This document shows positions 43,322 through 52,459 of a DNA stretch of 64,000 nucleotides, piece after piece; position 1 is the first letter of the stretch, and every line of letters starts with the position of its first letter. This stretch comes from an uncultured Acetatifactor sp. (lineage in GTDB: Bacteria > Bacillota > Clostridia > Lachnospirales > Lachnospiraceae). Under the pieces are notes generated by a model, which did no database searches, had not been told where the DNA came from, and saw only the letters and a list, made by a program, of their open reading frames with translations. Made by a program: the position numbers and the translations under genes. The DNA is taken from assembly GCA_934426825.1 (NCBI GenBank), contig CAKRYI010000012.1, positions 10,646 to 74,645 of the forward strand, given 5' to 3'.

Positions 43322-43654
43322 TTATCTGACACTCCTTAAATTATAGTTTTATCGCATGTTGAAATTTATAATTATACTGGTTTTGTGCTCTTTTACTTTG
43401 TATTCACTGCTCTATGCTTCTTGGGGGACGCTTTCTTATCTGGTGTTCGCCACTCCATGCTTCTTGGGAGTTGCGCTTCCTTATCTTGGGTTCGCCACTC
43501 CATGCTTCCTTGACCTTGCTTTTCATTTTACATTAATTTATATGGTTTTTCTACAGGAAATAATTACTTTAATAAAAATTAAGGAATGAAAAGTTCCTTC
43601 CTGCCCCGGAAGCTTAAATAGTAAATTTCTGATTTTATTGTCATTGGCATGGTA
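43322..43654. repeat. intergenic stretch with ~44-bp direct repeats
   Basis: No gene. Around 43414-43520 the motif ATGCTTCTTGGG(G/A)G...CTT(T/C)CTTATCT..GTTCGCCACTCC recurs with a period of 43-45 bp (ATGCTTC at 43414, 43457 and 43502). The rest is unremarkable. Confidence 0.65.
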
Positions 43655-43880
43655 TTATTTCATTGCCACATAACCCGCACCGCAGGCTGCCACTGCTGCC
43701 TTTTTTACTTTGGATAAACCTCTGGTTGCCTTCTTTTCTTCTACTGCATTTTCATTTTTGCGCGTAATCTTTAATCTCCTTTTCTGTCTTGTTTTCTATT
43801 AAAACAGGCGTGTCCCGTAATGAAAGTAAGCCGAACCTTCCCCGCTGTGTTCCTGACTTAACCACCTCCTTTTTAAGCAC
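43655..43880 (-). other. two overlapping small reading frames, possibly one frameshifted peptide gene
   Basis: Frame A runs from GTG at 43880 or 43865 to a stop at 43752 (…QRGRFGLLSLRDTPVLIENK). Frame B runs from an ATT codon at 43768, 7 nt after AGGAG, to a stop at 43655 (…GLSKVKKAAVAACGAGYVAMK). A single-base shift near 43769 would join them into about 69-74 residues ending in a small hydrophobic segment. Neither is recognised. Confidence 0.35.
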
Positions 43881-43912
43881 AAAAAAACACCAGACCATTT
43901 TAGCCTGATGTT
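43881..43912 (-). terminator. terminator after the RelE remnant
   Basis: ACATCAGGC pairs with GTCTGGTGT around TAAAATG, followed by T7 on the minus strand. Confidence 0.8.
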
Positions 43913-44175
43913 CTATTCATCCCAATAATCAAGTGACTCCTGTGATGTCGTTGAAATACCAAACAGTTTATACATAAAATCTTCCCTATCATCGAACATT
44001 TCTGCAATAATAATCTTATCTGTTTCAATTCTGCAAAACTTTCAAGACTTCTTGCTGCATCGGTAATCTGTTTCAAAGATTTTCTTGATACTTCCGAACC
44101 AAATTAACTTGTCAACCGCGCTCTCAATGTCTTGAGTTTACGTCTTACAATTTGCGAGTATTCGACTTTCTTCAA
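43913..44175 (-). pseudogene. degenerate RelE/ParE-type toxin
   Basis: Begins at TTG overlapping the antitoxin stop, as in normal relBE pairs. The start LKKVEYSQIVRRKLKTLRA and, after an in-frame TAA, SRKSLKQITDAARSLESFAE match the RelE fold; then a deletion and frameshift lead to DKIIIAEMFDDREDFMYKLF and the end at 43913. About 20 residues of the toxin centre are missing. The toxin is dead. Confidence 0.85.
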
Positions 44176-44432
44176 TCTTGTACCCCCAATTCTGCCTCTA
44201 AGTCATCAGCGGATATTGTGCCTTCCTCACGAATGGAAATTTCTGCTTCATTCAATTTACTCATAAGCTGAAAGAGCGCTTTCTGTTTGTCAAGTTCATC
44301 TAACTCTTTCATATCTATGATTGCACATTGTCCATGCCCGTTACGGGTTAAATAAACTCTGTTACCATATGCCACCTCATTAATTACTGCTGTATAATTT
44401 CTCAAATCCGAAATAGGCTTAATATTCGGCAT
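44172..44432 (-). CDS. Phd/YefM-family antitoxin
   Basis: 86 residues. The N-terminal DNA-binding fold reads IKPISDLRNYTAVINEVAYGNRVYLTRNGHGQCAIIDM (about 4-41), typical of Phd/YefM; the acidic C terminus would wrap the toxin. ATG at 44432 has GGAGG 7 nt upstream; the ATG at 44438 is too close to it. It is intact although its toxin is broken, and may persist as an orphan repressor. Confidence 0.9.
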   Translation of the reverse strand: MPNIKPISDLRNYTAVINEVAYGNRVYLTRNGHGQCAIIDMKELDELDKQKALFQLMSKLNEAEISIREEGTISADDLEAELGVQD

Positions 44433-44757
44433 ATCCATTCCTCCATTTCATACACAATAGTTTAATTCGTTTCATGCTAACTATATTATACACATCTGCC
44501 ACAAATCATTCAACTTATTTGCATGTAAATTTACAGCAGTTTATATATAACCAGTTTTGCCAGTTACCTTTCTTTTATAGCGTACATATTTCAGGGGGAT
44601 CTCTCCGCCATGCACCATGGCAGCATCGCTACATTGCCTTTTCAGTACCAACATCATGCTGCTACCTCTGCATTTCCCTTCCTTCACCAACATCATGGTG
44701 ACACTGCTGCATCGGCTATTCCTTCAACCGAGCCACACTTAACTCCGCATAAAATTA
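44433..44757. other. intergenic stretch with imperfect repeats
   Basis: No gene. ACCAACATCATG(C/G)TG(C/A) occurs near 44658 and 44687 with similar flanks. Otherwise nothing recognised. Confidence 0.45.
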
Positions 44758-44796
44758 AGAGAGCGTATCAATTCACTTTCAATCAATACGCTCTCT
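44758..44796 (-). terminator. hairpin, possible orphan terminator
   Basis: AGAGAGCGTAT pairs exactly with ATACGCTCTCT across a 17-nt loop; TTAATTTTAT follows on the minus strand. No gene ends close to it. Confidence 0.5.
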
Positions 44797-44809
44797 CAGA
44801 CCGTTATAT

Positions 44810-45110
44810 CCAAGGGCCCTTCCTCGCTTTCTTTCTTCCATTTCCTCTTTTGTGCTTTTTCCACTTTTCTTTTGTACTTGGTACTGTAACGTCAATTCTA
44901 TTTATCTTTTGTAACTCGCTACTTTTTCTTTCGTGTACTCAAACTCTCTTTTTCTTTTGTTCCTTATTCATTTGTACATCAATGGAAGAATTATTTTGTT
45001 TTTGCTTATGTACTTTAAGTCTCTGGTGGTCCGTACCTCGCTTTCTTTTGTATTTTTCTTCTTTTTACAGCTTCTTCTGTTTTTCCTCTTTTCTCTTCTC
45101 TCTTGATGAT
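44810..45110. repeat. strand-asymmetric low-complexity region with a recurring GTACAAAAGAAA motif
   Basis: The plus strand is almost entirely pyrimidine and the minus strand purine. On the minus strand about seven variants of GTACAAAAGAAA recur at irregular intervals (for example near 45045, 44980, 44930, 44875, 44855). Open frames here are a by-product of composition and lack ribosome sites. Confidence 0.6.
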
Positions 45111-45500
45111 TTTATTATATCTTTTTCCTCTTTATTTGTCAACACATTTCTTGAAATATTTTGATATATTTTCAAAATCCACATATAGTTATTCTATATT
45201 TGTAATATTCTGCATATTTCGACAAATTTTTCCAAAATTTCACCATTACAGCTTCATCAAATGCCAATCATCCGTGCCGTGCTATCTCCTCATGTTACCC
45301 CATCATGCTATCCTATGAATATGCGCAGGTGCCGAAACAATATGAGGTGACAAACTATGCGGGAATGGTTCGCGCGTGCGAACAAATTACAAGAATACAA
45401 GAGGGTATGAGGGAGTAACATGTGTGATTGCGTGAGGGCATAGCATGAAGGGATGCCCCTTTAGGCGGTCATCCTTAGGATGTCTCCCATATCATGCCAT
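45111..45500. other. intergenic stretch without recognised features
   Basis: No gene or RNA recognised between the pyrimidine tract and the 24-bp repeat array. Confidence 0.45.
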
Positions 45501-45630
45501 CAAACTGACGCTATTACCCTAAAACAAAAAATGAGATTAACCTAAAATAAAAAAACTGAGACTAACATAAAACAAAAAAATGAGACTAACCCGAAACAAA
45601 AAGCTAAGATTAACATAAAATCCTGAATTA
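45501..45630. repeat. 24-bp tandem repeats
   Basis: Four good units starting near 45521, 45544, 45569 and 45594 (AAAACAAAAAATGAGA then CTAACCT, with variants), flanked by partial units. A-rich, non-coding, 3' of the giant surface-protein gene and beyond its terminator. Confidence 0.8.
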
Positions 45631-45660
45631 AAAAAGAGAGCAATTTAAGAAAGCACAAAA

Positions 45661-45700
45661 AGACCGCCAGTTCCGGCAAATGCCGGTTCTGGCGGTCTTT
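45661..45700 (-). terminator. terminator of the giant surface-protein gene
   Basis: AGACCGCCAG with CTGGCGGTCT and an inner CCGGCA/TGCCGG stem, T-rich side on the minus strand. Confidence 0.9.
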
Positions 45701-45737
45701 CCTATTCCATACCTATTCCTTACTTATGCGTTACCAA

Positions 45738-48700
45738 TTACTCGCAATCATTCTTTTTCCTATTTCTGATTACAGCCAGTACCGCAAGTCCTGCGACAGA
45801 CATTGCTGTAAGCAGATACCAAATCACATTATGGGAAATATCTCCGGTATTCGGGTCTTTTCCCTGTGCTGTAGTATTGCTGCTGTTTTCATTGTTATTC
45901 TGACTGCTGTTATTGTTGTTGCTATTACCGTTATTGTTATTATTGTTATTGCCACCGGACGTATTCTTTGCAACCGTGAAGCTGGTGCTTGCAGCGCCAT
46001 CCGTCCATGTAAGTTCAAAGGTGTGGCTGCCTGCAGACAAAGTCTTTAAGTAGTCTGCCTTTAGCTCAACGATAGTGGAACCTTCTCTTACCGTGTAATT
46101 TGCGGAGTCGATGATTTGTCCATCCACTTTCACATTCACAAACTTGGAAAACGCACCGTTGCCTCGGATAACAAAGCTTCCGTCCGTGTTCTGGGTCCAT
46201 GCACTGTCTGCACCATCGATAATCCGGTACTCGACTTTGAAGGTAACCGCTATGGTATGTGCCGCCGTCACATTTTCAAAGGTATAGCTTGCAGCAGCGT
46301 TTACGGATTTTCCGTCCACCATCAGGCTCTCTATTCCGTATCCTTCCTCTGCCGTAATCACGAAGGTCTGGTTACTGCCTTCCACTACCTCCACATCACC
46401 GCTCGGTGAAATGCTTCCGTGTGCTCCGGCTGATGCCGCAATGATGTACTTGTCTTTCACCGTCAATACTACGGTGTCGGTGGTAACAGAACCGGCTGCA
46501 TTGCTGATGACACACTGATACTTAAATCCGTCACAGTCTTTGTCCGTTACTCCTGACGTATAGCTTGCGCTGTTTGCTCCGGCAATATCTACAAATCCCT
46601 TGCCGTCATTTCTGTCAATCTTCCACTGATACGTTAAAGCCGTACCCATTGCAGCCACTTCAAAGACTGCTCTCTCCCCTGTTACCACAGATACACTCTT
46701 AGGCTGGGAGGTAATTGCAGGTGCGTCCACATGGTACAGTTCGATTTCACCGGCAAGAATGTTGTAATTACTATCCGTGGGGGTAAATCGCCACCTGTAG
46801 GTCGTGTTGACCATAACCTCGGTGTCCTCGGACAGCGCAATGTCCTTATTGTCTATCCATTCCAGTGTACCGGCGGGCCACTTGTCGCTTGCCGTGAGCG
46901 CTGCGTCAGAAAGTTTCTTGCCGCCCGCAGTGATTGCCGTGTATGTCGGCTCTCCGGCAGGTGTAGCCTTTTTGACCGTGATAGGCGCTGTGCCTGTCGC
47001 TTCTGCATAAAAATCGGTGTTATCGGGCACAAACTTCCATTCTGCGTCATATTTGCCCGCCGCATCCATCGCTTTATCCGGTGAAACCCACTCAAACGTA
47101 CCCTTAACCGTCTCGTTGGTAGTCGGGTCTGTCATCGTGCCGGAAATCGTGATTGTAGAAAGTTTGTCTCCGTAAGTCAATTCCGTCTTGCTCAAATTCA
47201 GTTCCCCATTCAGGGTAGGAACAATCTTATCCGCTGCCTTAACATTGATTGTCAAGGTAATATCTGAAATATTGCTGGAAATCGCCTTCACTGTAATCGA
47301 ACCGACATCCTGATTGCCTGTTTTCGTTGACGCCAGAGTCGGCAGCTTCAGCTTTCCGTCTTCGACGTATGCCTGATTAGTGGTGGTGTAATAGTCACTG
47401 TCAAGAATAACCGAAGTAATTGTATACTGTACGTCGCCGTATTCCATCTGGCTGTCCAGCTTCGGCAGCATTCCTGCCAAATCAAACGTATATGTCGTTG
47501 CAAGCCCGTTTACAACCGATAAATCTTTTGCAACGGGCTCGGCAACGGGTTTCTTAGAAATAGAAACCGCCGGATCGCCGGCATTTTTTTGGCTAAGTTC
47601 AAAATTCGCCATCTTTGCGCCATCTGCAAAAACGAAATTATTGTCTTTCAGCGTCAATGTAACGTAGAATGTTCTATCTCCTACTTCTGCAGAGTCGAAA
47701 TGCAAATTCGTCTTATCAACGCTGTCACGCAAATCAATACTGCCACTACCACCTGTCTCCACTACAGGATTCCTTTGATTACTTGAATCAATTATAAAAC
47801 AGCCTAAACTTGCTACACCCTCTACAGTTTCATCCGCTGTATCGGTACCGTCGTACTCCTTGCGAATCTGTGTAGGCATATGTGTGTATGACAGTTCATA
47901 CGGCTCAATCTTCCATGTGACTGTCTTTTCACCGGTATAATTGCCGATGCCTACAACTGTCAGTTCATGTTCTCCGGCGTCCTGTGCCGTATTGCTGTTC
48001 TCTTTAATCGTGTAATCCGTTCCCTCTGTCAGCTTTTTGCCATTGTAAAACACATCAAACCGGTAGGTTACATCATCAAGATTGTTCCATCGTGCATTCG
48101 GTTTAACCACAAGACGTTCACCGCCTGCCAATGTATTACCTGTGCCTGCCTTCTGCGTGATTACCGTTTTCTCACTATCCAGACTCGCCTTCTCGACCGT
48201 CATCTTATAGCCCTTCAGCACCGTCTGCCACCGGTAGGCACCATCACTGATCTTTCCTATCACCACACAAATGAGTTCGTAGGTTTCATCAGCCTTCAAG
48301 TCTTTCCATCCGGCGTCTGTAAATTCTTTGCAATCTTCCGGATTAGGCTCATAAACACAAGTGTTACCGTCCAAGCCTGCTGACAGCCACACATCTCCGC
48401 CTTCTGCCAACTGTGCCACGCTATCATCCTTTATAAGATACCACCGGAACTGCACCCGTGCAACGTCGCTATCGCGAACAAGCAAAGATACTTCATTCGG
48501 CACTTTATTCTCGCCAATCGTAATCGTTCCGTTCTCTCCGCCGGCAGGTGTAATATCAGCTTTCTTACCCCAATAAGTTTGACCGTTGGAAAGTTTTCCA
48601 GTCGCAGGATCCACAGTGATGTTGCCATTCATCAGACAATATCCACTCTCCAACATCCTGTAAACGGGAACTGCGATTTCTCCGGCAGTGAACTGACCGC

Positions 48701-51700
48701 CGCGGATGCAAATTGTAGCCGGACTGTTCTCCGGTACGTTAAGTTCTTCCAGCGCACCGCTCTCAAGAATCAGCATACCGTTGTCCGCACTCAACTTACC
48801 GAATGTTCCATTGCCTGTCTTAGCGGTATCCTTAATCGTCAGGTCTGCGCCGCTCAGACTCATATTCTTCCCTTTATTAAAATCATGTCCGTTCAGGTCA
48901 ATGGTAAGCGGATTAGATGCTCCACTGAAAGCAAAAGCATCATTGGTATAATCAACAAACAACTTCAACCCGCCGCCATTGTTCCGCCAATCCGCAACCG
49001 CTGCAATAATATTACTGTCAGCGCTGGTGTATGTCACGCCATTGAGTGTAGCCAAAATGCCCGTCATACCACAGTATGCGCAAGTGTCGTTCTCTATCTT
49101 GTCATGAGGGCATTTTACGACTGTGACATTGTTGATAGTGCTGCCCGCGAGTTTTTTTGTATAATCCACATACGTTCCATCTGCGTTTTGGAATGCATAG
49201 CCCTTTTTGAGCAGGTTGCCAAGCTGAATCGGAACTCCAAAAGAAGGTACGTAAATCTCTCCATAGCTGCCGCCGCTCAATTTAGTCTTCGTTATTGCAG
49301 GTAATTGATTATTTCCAAACCATAATTTCTGAATCGTACCTGCATTCGGTCCTATGATAAGTGTAGCTTCCCTTTCGTTTACGGGATACCCCGAGTGGTC
49401 TCTTATACCTATCTCGCTAATCGTGCCGCCTGTCCAACCAGTCAAATCCAGTGTAGCTTTCATCTGAACTTCCACGTCGCCCGAGACTCCGGTTTTTTCA
49501 TAACTGCCGTTGCCGACGATTTTCAATGTGCATGATGTGCATTTTGTGTAATCATCGTAACCCTCCGACTTTCCAACTTCAATCCATCCGTCTATGATTT
49601 TGTGTCCATTCAGATCCAGTGTGACAATTTTATTATCGCCGGAAATACGCGCACGCTTTCCCCAATTTTGCTGTTGGATATCTGCCAGCAGAGTAATCTT
49701 CGTACCGTCCTCTGCCTCATTCGTTGCCGTCACAAAATCTGTGCTGTACGTACGTGAACTACCTTTTTCAATCTTCAGGAGCATTTGCTTGTCACAGCCC
49801 TTGCATGCCGTTATGCTATCCCCTGTCGTCTCATCCGTTTTCTCGGTCACATTTGTATGGGAGCAGGGTTTGCCGCAAACAGAACACTTGCCGTCATTGT
49901 GATAGCCGTTCGGATGCGAACAGGTGAGACCACAGGCACATTTATATTCGTCACTACCTGCCACCGGCTGATAGTCATGCGTATGCTCCACAATGGTAAC
50001 ATCCTGCGTCAAAGTTTTGCCACCGGCATCCACAAGTTTGCTCGTGTCGCCGCTTTCAGCAAATGCATAGCCGTCTGCCAACAGGTCATACACATGCTGG
50101 TATACACCCGAATTCCCGACCGATACCCTAGCCGAGCCGTTGGTATCGTCCTCTGCATAGAACTTGCCCTGTGTCAGTCCATTGGTCAGTTTTGCGTTAC
50201 CGGTAAGCGTCAGACCGCCATTCAAATCCAAACCGGCTTTAAACTCCAGTTCGCCGCCCTCTGCAGTAACCGCAGGCTTGCGCGTTCCACTCCAGTAACC
50301 GCCCTCCGCGGTCAAATTATTTTCAAAAATCAGCTTGCCGCCGGAAACCGAAATGGCAGAGCCGGTTGTCTCCTGAGCTCCACCTAACGTTTTGATTGTT
50401 GCATCCCCAGTAATTTTCAGCGTTCCGTCCGTAACACTCAAAGTCGGATAACCGGTCTGATTCAGCGTATACTCATTCATCTGCAATTCAACCGTTTTGC
50501 CCGGATGTTCGAATTCAACAGCTTCGCTGATTTCTTTGTCGCCGGTTTTTACGGAATACAGCTCTACATATGCTGCCCCGTTACCGTCAGCAACCGCATC
50601 TAAAGCAGTTGTCACTCCATCATCATTGCCATCATAGAGATTACCCAAGCTGTCCTTGGCTACCGGCATAAAATGGCAAGTCTCACATGCGCCTTCAGCA
50701 TTCCAAGTATGTTCCTTCAGCTCTGTGCCGCCCATTACATATAAACAATCCGAACATCTGCTAGTATGGTATTTACCGTCATCCGTCGGCCATGTCGAAA
50801 AAGCATGCGAAATCCGCTGGCTGTCCTTATTGCCGCAGAAGCATTTCACATAATGCCCTGCCTCGTCCGGTTCATAGCCGTAATTACCATTGAAAGAGCA
50901 ATCCACCGCGTCCCCTTTGAAGCCGCACTTCGCACAGTTCATTTTATGTTGCGTTCCGCCCGAGGGCACATAGGTAACATATTCATCCTCATGGCTGCAC
51001 CATGTAAGGGTGAGCTTCTTGCCCGTAATCGTCTTTCCCCCCAACAATTCCTTGTTTTCATCGTACACCACCGGATTACCATCAATCTCGTATTCCATAT
51101 AATGGTAGTTAACGCTGCCATTCTCTAAATAAACCCCGTCCGTAATACGACCGTTCGAACTCGTAATCTCCAACTCGCCGCCGCAAACAGCAAGATACGA
51201 GCCTTCGACTTCACCCTCGGCCTGAATTGCTGCCGAGTCAGAATTATTTTCAATAATTATTTTTCCACTTCCATCTTCCGCCCCATAAACGGTAAGAAAT
51301 GCACCATTCCGGAATGTTATAGGACCTTGGATTGTCAACGTTGTGTTCTTGCCCAAATAGAGAACCGGATCTGTCCCCCTCTTATAATCTACAGTCAAGG
51401 AATCAAGTGTCACATCCTTCTTAAGCAAATAAACACCAATATTATTATTTCCTACATCCTCCGTATTCTCATCGATGGTTACACAGCCCATACGCTGCGT
51501 AAACCCTGATATACGCCCGCCCGTTTTCGTATCTACCGAAGCATAGTTAATATCAGTGTATCCATCATCCAACGGTGCAATCTGCCCGTTGAACCAGCCG
51601 AACAGCTCCTCAAAGCAGTCCGCCCCCGTAATCTGCGCCTGCTGCTCCGCCGTCAGTGCGTCATAAGCAGCATATGCCTCCTGAATCGCCATGTATGCCG

Positions 51701-52070
51701 CCAGAACCTCGTCTTCCTCCATTGCGGAAAGTGCGTCCACATCGGGCAAGGCATTAATCTGCTCCTGAACGGACATCAACACCGCATCCTTGTCTGTGTC
51801 CTGTACATCGGCGTTTGCATCGCCGCCGCTGACGTCTCCGCCGGTCTTATCCCCGGCTTTCTTCCCGCCCTCAGTGTCAGTCTCTTCGCCCCCGCCTTTC
51901 ACTTCCGTCTCTTCCTTGGCGTCGTTTTCTCCCGGCGCACTTTCGCCGTCCACCGTCCCCACGGCAGACATGCCGTTCACAACGACCTTTTCCTCCGCCA
52001 ATGCCGTCGCAGGCAGCGACGTCAGGCAGAGCATCAGGCTCATGAACAGGCTCAATACTCGTTTCTTCAT
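45738..52070 (-). CDS. giant multi-module cell-surface protein
   Basis: 2,110 residues. Signal peptide (about 1-25), an acidic Gly/Thr-rich linker, an Ala-rich helical segment (about 95-150) with YDALTAEQQAQI, then beta-repeat regions likely to form helices of short strands (LTIQGPITFRNGAFLTVYG). Several Cys-pair modules follow (CAKCGFKG, CSDCLYVM, CSVCGKPC, CKGCDKQ, CAYCGM). The C-terminal part has an Ig-like domain (PKSVSVVTGERAVFEV), an InlB B-repeat-like domain, an X2-like domain and an Asn-rich linker. The end is DPNTGD, a membrane helix and RNRKK, a variant sortase signal. Ribosome site AAAGGAGG. Role: adhesion or glycan contact (inference). Confidence 0.88.
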   Translation of the reverse strand: MKKRVLSLFMSLMLCLTSLPATALAEEKVVVNGMSAVGTVDGESAPGENDAKEETEVKGGGEETDTEGGKKAGDKTGGDVSGGDANADVQDTDKDAVLMSVQEQINALPDVDALSAMEEDEVLAAYMAIQEAYAAYDALTAEQQAQITGADCFEELFGWFNGQIAPLDDGYTDINYASVDTKTGGRISGFTQRMGCVTIDENTEDVGNNNIGVYLLKKDVTLDSLTVDYKRGTDPVLYLGKNTTLTIQGPITFRNGAFLTVYGAEDGSGKIIIENNSDSAAIQAEGEVEGSYLAVCGGELEITSSNGRITDGVYLENGSVNYHYMEYEIDGNPVVYDENKELLGGKTITGKKLTLTWCSHEDEYVTYVPSGGTQHKMNCAKCGFKGDAVDCSFNGNYGYEPDEAGHYVKCFCGNKDSQRISHAFSTWPTDDGKYHTSRCSDCLYVMGGTELKEHTWNAEGACETCHFMPVAKDSLGNLYDGNDDGVTTALDAVADGNGAAYVELYSVKTGDKEISEAVEFEHPGKTVELQMNEYTLNQTGYPTLSVTDGTLKITGDATIKTLGGAQETTGSAISVSGGKLIFENNLTAEGGYWSGTRKPAVTAEGGELEFKAGLDLNGGLTLTGNAKLTNGLTQGKFYAEDDTNGSARVSVGNSGVYQHVYDLLADGYAFAESGDTSKLVDAGGKTLTQDVTIVEHTHDYQPVAGSDEYKCACGLTCSHPNGYHNDGKCSVCGKPCSHTNVTEKTDETTGDSITACKGCDKQMLLKIEKGSSRTYSTDFVTATNEAEDGTKITLLADIQQQNWGKRARISGDNKIVTLDLNGHKIIDGWIEVGKSEGYDDYTKCTSCTLKIVGNGSYEKTGVSGDVEVQMKATLDLTGWTGGTISEIGIRDHSGYPVNEREATLIIGPNAGTIQKLWFGNNQLPAITKTKLSGGSYGEIYVPSFGVPIQLGNLLKKGYAFQNADGTYVDYTKKLAGSTINNVTVVKCPHDKIENDTCAYCGMTGILATLNGVTYTSADSNIIAAVADWRNNGGGLKLFVDYTNDAFAFSGASNPLTIDLNGHDFNKGKNMSLSGADLTIKDTAKTGNGTFGKLSADNGMLILESGALEELNVPENSPATICIRGGQFTAGEIAVPVYRMLESGYCLMNGNITVDPATGKLSNGQTYWGKKADITPAGGENGTITIGENKVPNEVSLLVRDSDVARVQFRWYLIKDDSVAQLAEGGDVWLSAGLDGNTCVYEPNPEDCKEFTDAGWKDLKADETYELICVVIGKISDGAYRWQTVLKGYKMTVEKASLDSEKTVITQKAGTGNTLAGGERLVVKPNARWNNLDDVTYRFDVFYNGKKLTEGTDYTIKENSNTAQDAGEHELTVVGIGNYTGEKTVTWKIEPYELSYTHMPTQIRKEYDGTDTADETVEGVASLGCFIIDSSNQRNPVVETGGSGSIDLRDSVDKTNLHFDSAEVGDRTFYVTLTLKDNNFVFADGAKMANFELSQKNAGDPAVSISKKPVAEPVAKDLSVVNGLATTYTFDLAGMLPKLDSQMEYGDVQYTITSVILDSDYYTTTNQAYVEDGKLKLPTLASTKTGNQDVGSITVKAISSNISDITLTINVKAADKIVPTLNGELNLSKTELTYGDKLSTITISGTMTDPTTNETVKGTFEWVSPDKAMDAAGKYDAEWKFVPDNTDFYAEATGTAPITVKKATPAGEPTYTAITAGGKKLSDAALTASDKWPAGTLEWIDNKDIALSEDTEVMVNTTYRWRFTPTDSNYNILAGEIELYHVDAPAITSQPKSVSVVTGERAVFEVAAMGTALTYQWKIDRNDGKGFVDIAGANSASYTSGVTDKDCDGFKYQCVISNAAGSVTTDTVVLTVKDKYIIAASAGAHGSISPSGDVEVVEGSNQTFVITAEEGYGIESLMVDGKSVNAAASYTFENVTAAHTIAVTFKVEYRIIDGADSAWTQNTDGSFVIRGNGAFSKFVNVKVDGQIIDSANYTVREGSTIVELKADYLKTLSAGSHTFELTWTDGAASTSFTVAKNTSGGNNNNNNNGNSNNNNSSQNNNENSSNTTAQGKDPNTGDISHNVIWYLLTAMSVAGLAVLAVIRNRKKNDCE

Positions 52071-52139
52071 TATGAAACCTCCTTTAAAATGTGTGTTTGA
52101 AATTTTTAATCCGCCGCGTAATGGCGGTAAGACGACCGC

Positions 52140-52262
52140 TTAAAAACTCACGAACCCGCACTTGCGTGCTCCAATGCCTGCTGACGCAGGCGGTTCACGG
52201 ACTAAACTCACGAACCCGCGCTACGCGCTTTCTTGCCTGCTGGCGCAGGCGGTTCGTTCGTT
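52140..52262. repeat. two tandem ~61-bp units with internal palindromes
   Basis: Each unit starts ACTCACGAACCCGC and ends GCAGGCGGTTC, whose ends are inverted (GAACC/GGTTC), with a second hairpin GCCTGCTG(A/G)CGCAGGC inside. They lie in the leader of the giant surface-protein gene. They resemble REP/BIME-type palindromic elements in form. Confidence 0.75.
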
Positions 52263-52264
52263 AA

Positions 52265-52319
52265 CGATGCAGGAAAAACAAATGTCTGCTTCGCAGACGC
52301 TTGTTTTTCCTTTGCATCG
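52265..52319 (-). other. long stem-loop at the start of the giant gene's transcript
   Basis: Three stacked stems: GATGCA/TGCATC, GGAAAAACAA/TTGTTTTTCC and GTCTGC/GCAGAC around a TTC loop. By position it would be the very 5' end of the mRNA made from the promoter at 52325-52355. Confidence 0.75.
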
Positions 52320-52324
52320 GTTAC

Positions 52325-52355
52325 ATTATACCACATCCCTTAGGGGACAGGTCAA
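52325..52355 (-). promoter_or_regulatory. sigma-A type promoter for the giant surface-protein gene
   Basis: TTGACC (52355-52350), 19 nt, then TATAAT (52330-52325). Confidence 0.6.
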
Positions 52356-52365
52356 GTGTTTTGGC

Positions 52366-52407
52366 AAAAAATGACAGGCGGAACACTCACCTGCTGTCCC
52401 GCCTGTC
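52366..52407 (-). terminator. terminator of the threonine operon
   Basis: GACAGGCGG pairs with CCGCCTGTC, followed by ATTTTTT on the minus strand, 53 bp after the aspartate kinase stop. Confidence 0.88.
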
Positions 52408-52459
52408 GAAGATGCTGCTTCATATATTTTGTGCTCTGAATCACCGTTCAGAAACCAAT

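Noticed and set aside
44610..45164. 184-codon plus-strand frame rich in Phe/Ser/Leu
   Set aside because: Explained by the pyrimidine tract; no ribosome site and codon content is pure composition.
52140..52319. tRNA-like or riboswitch fold in the giant gene's leader
   Set aside because: The stems are simple palindromes without any conserved aptamer or tRNA core motif.
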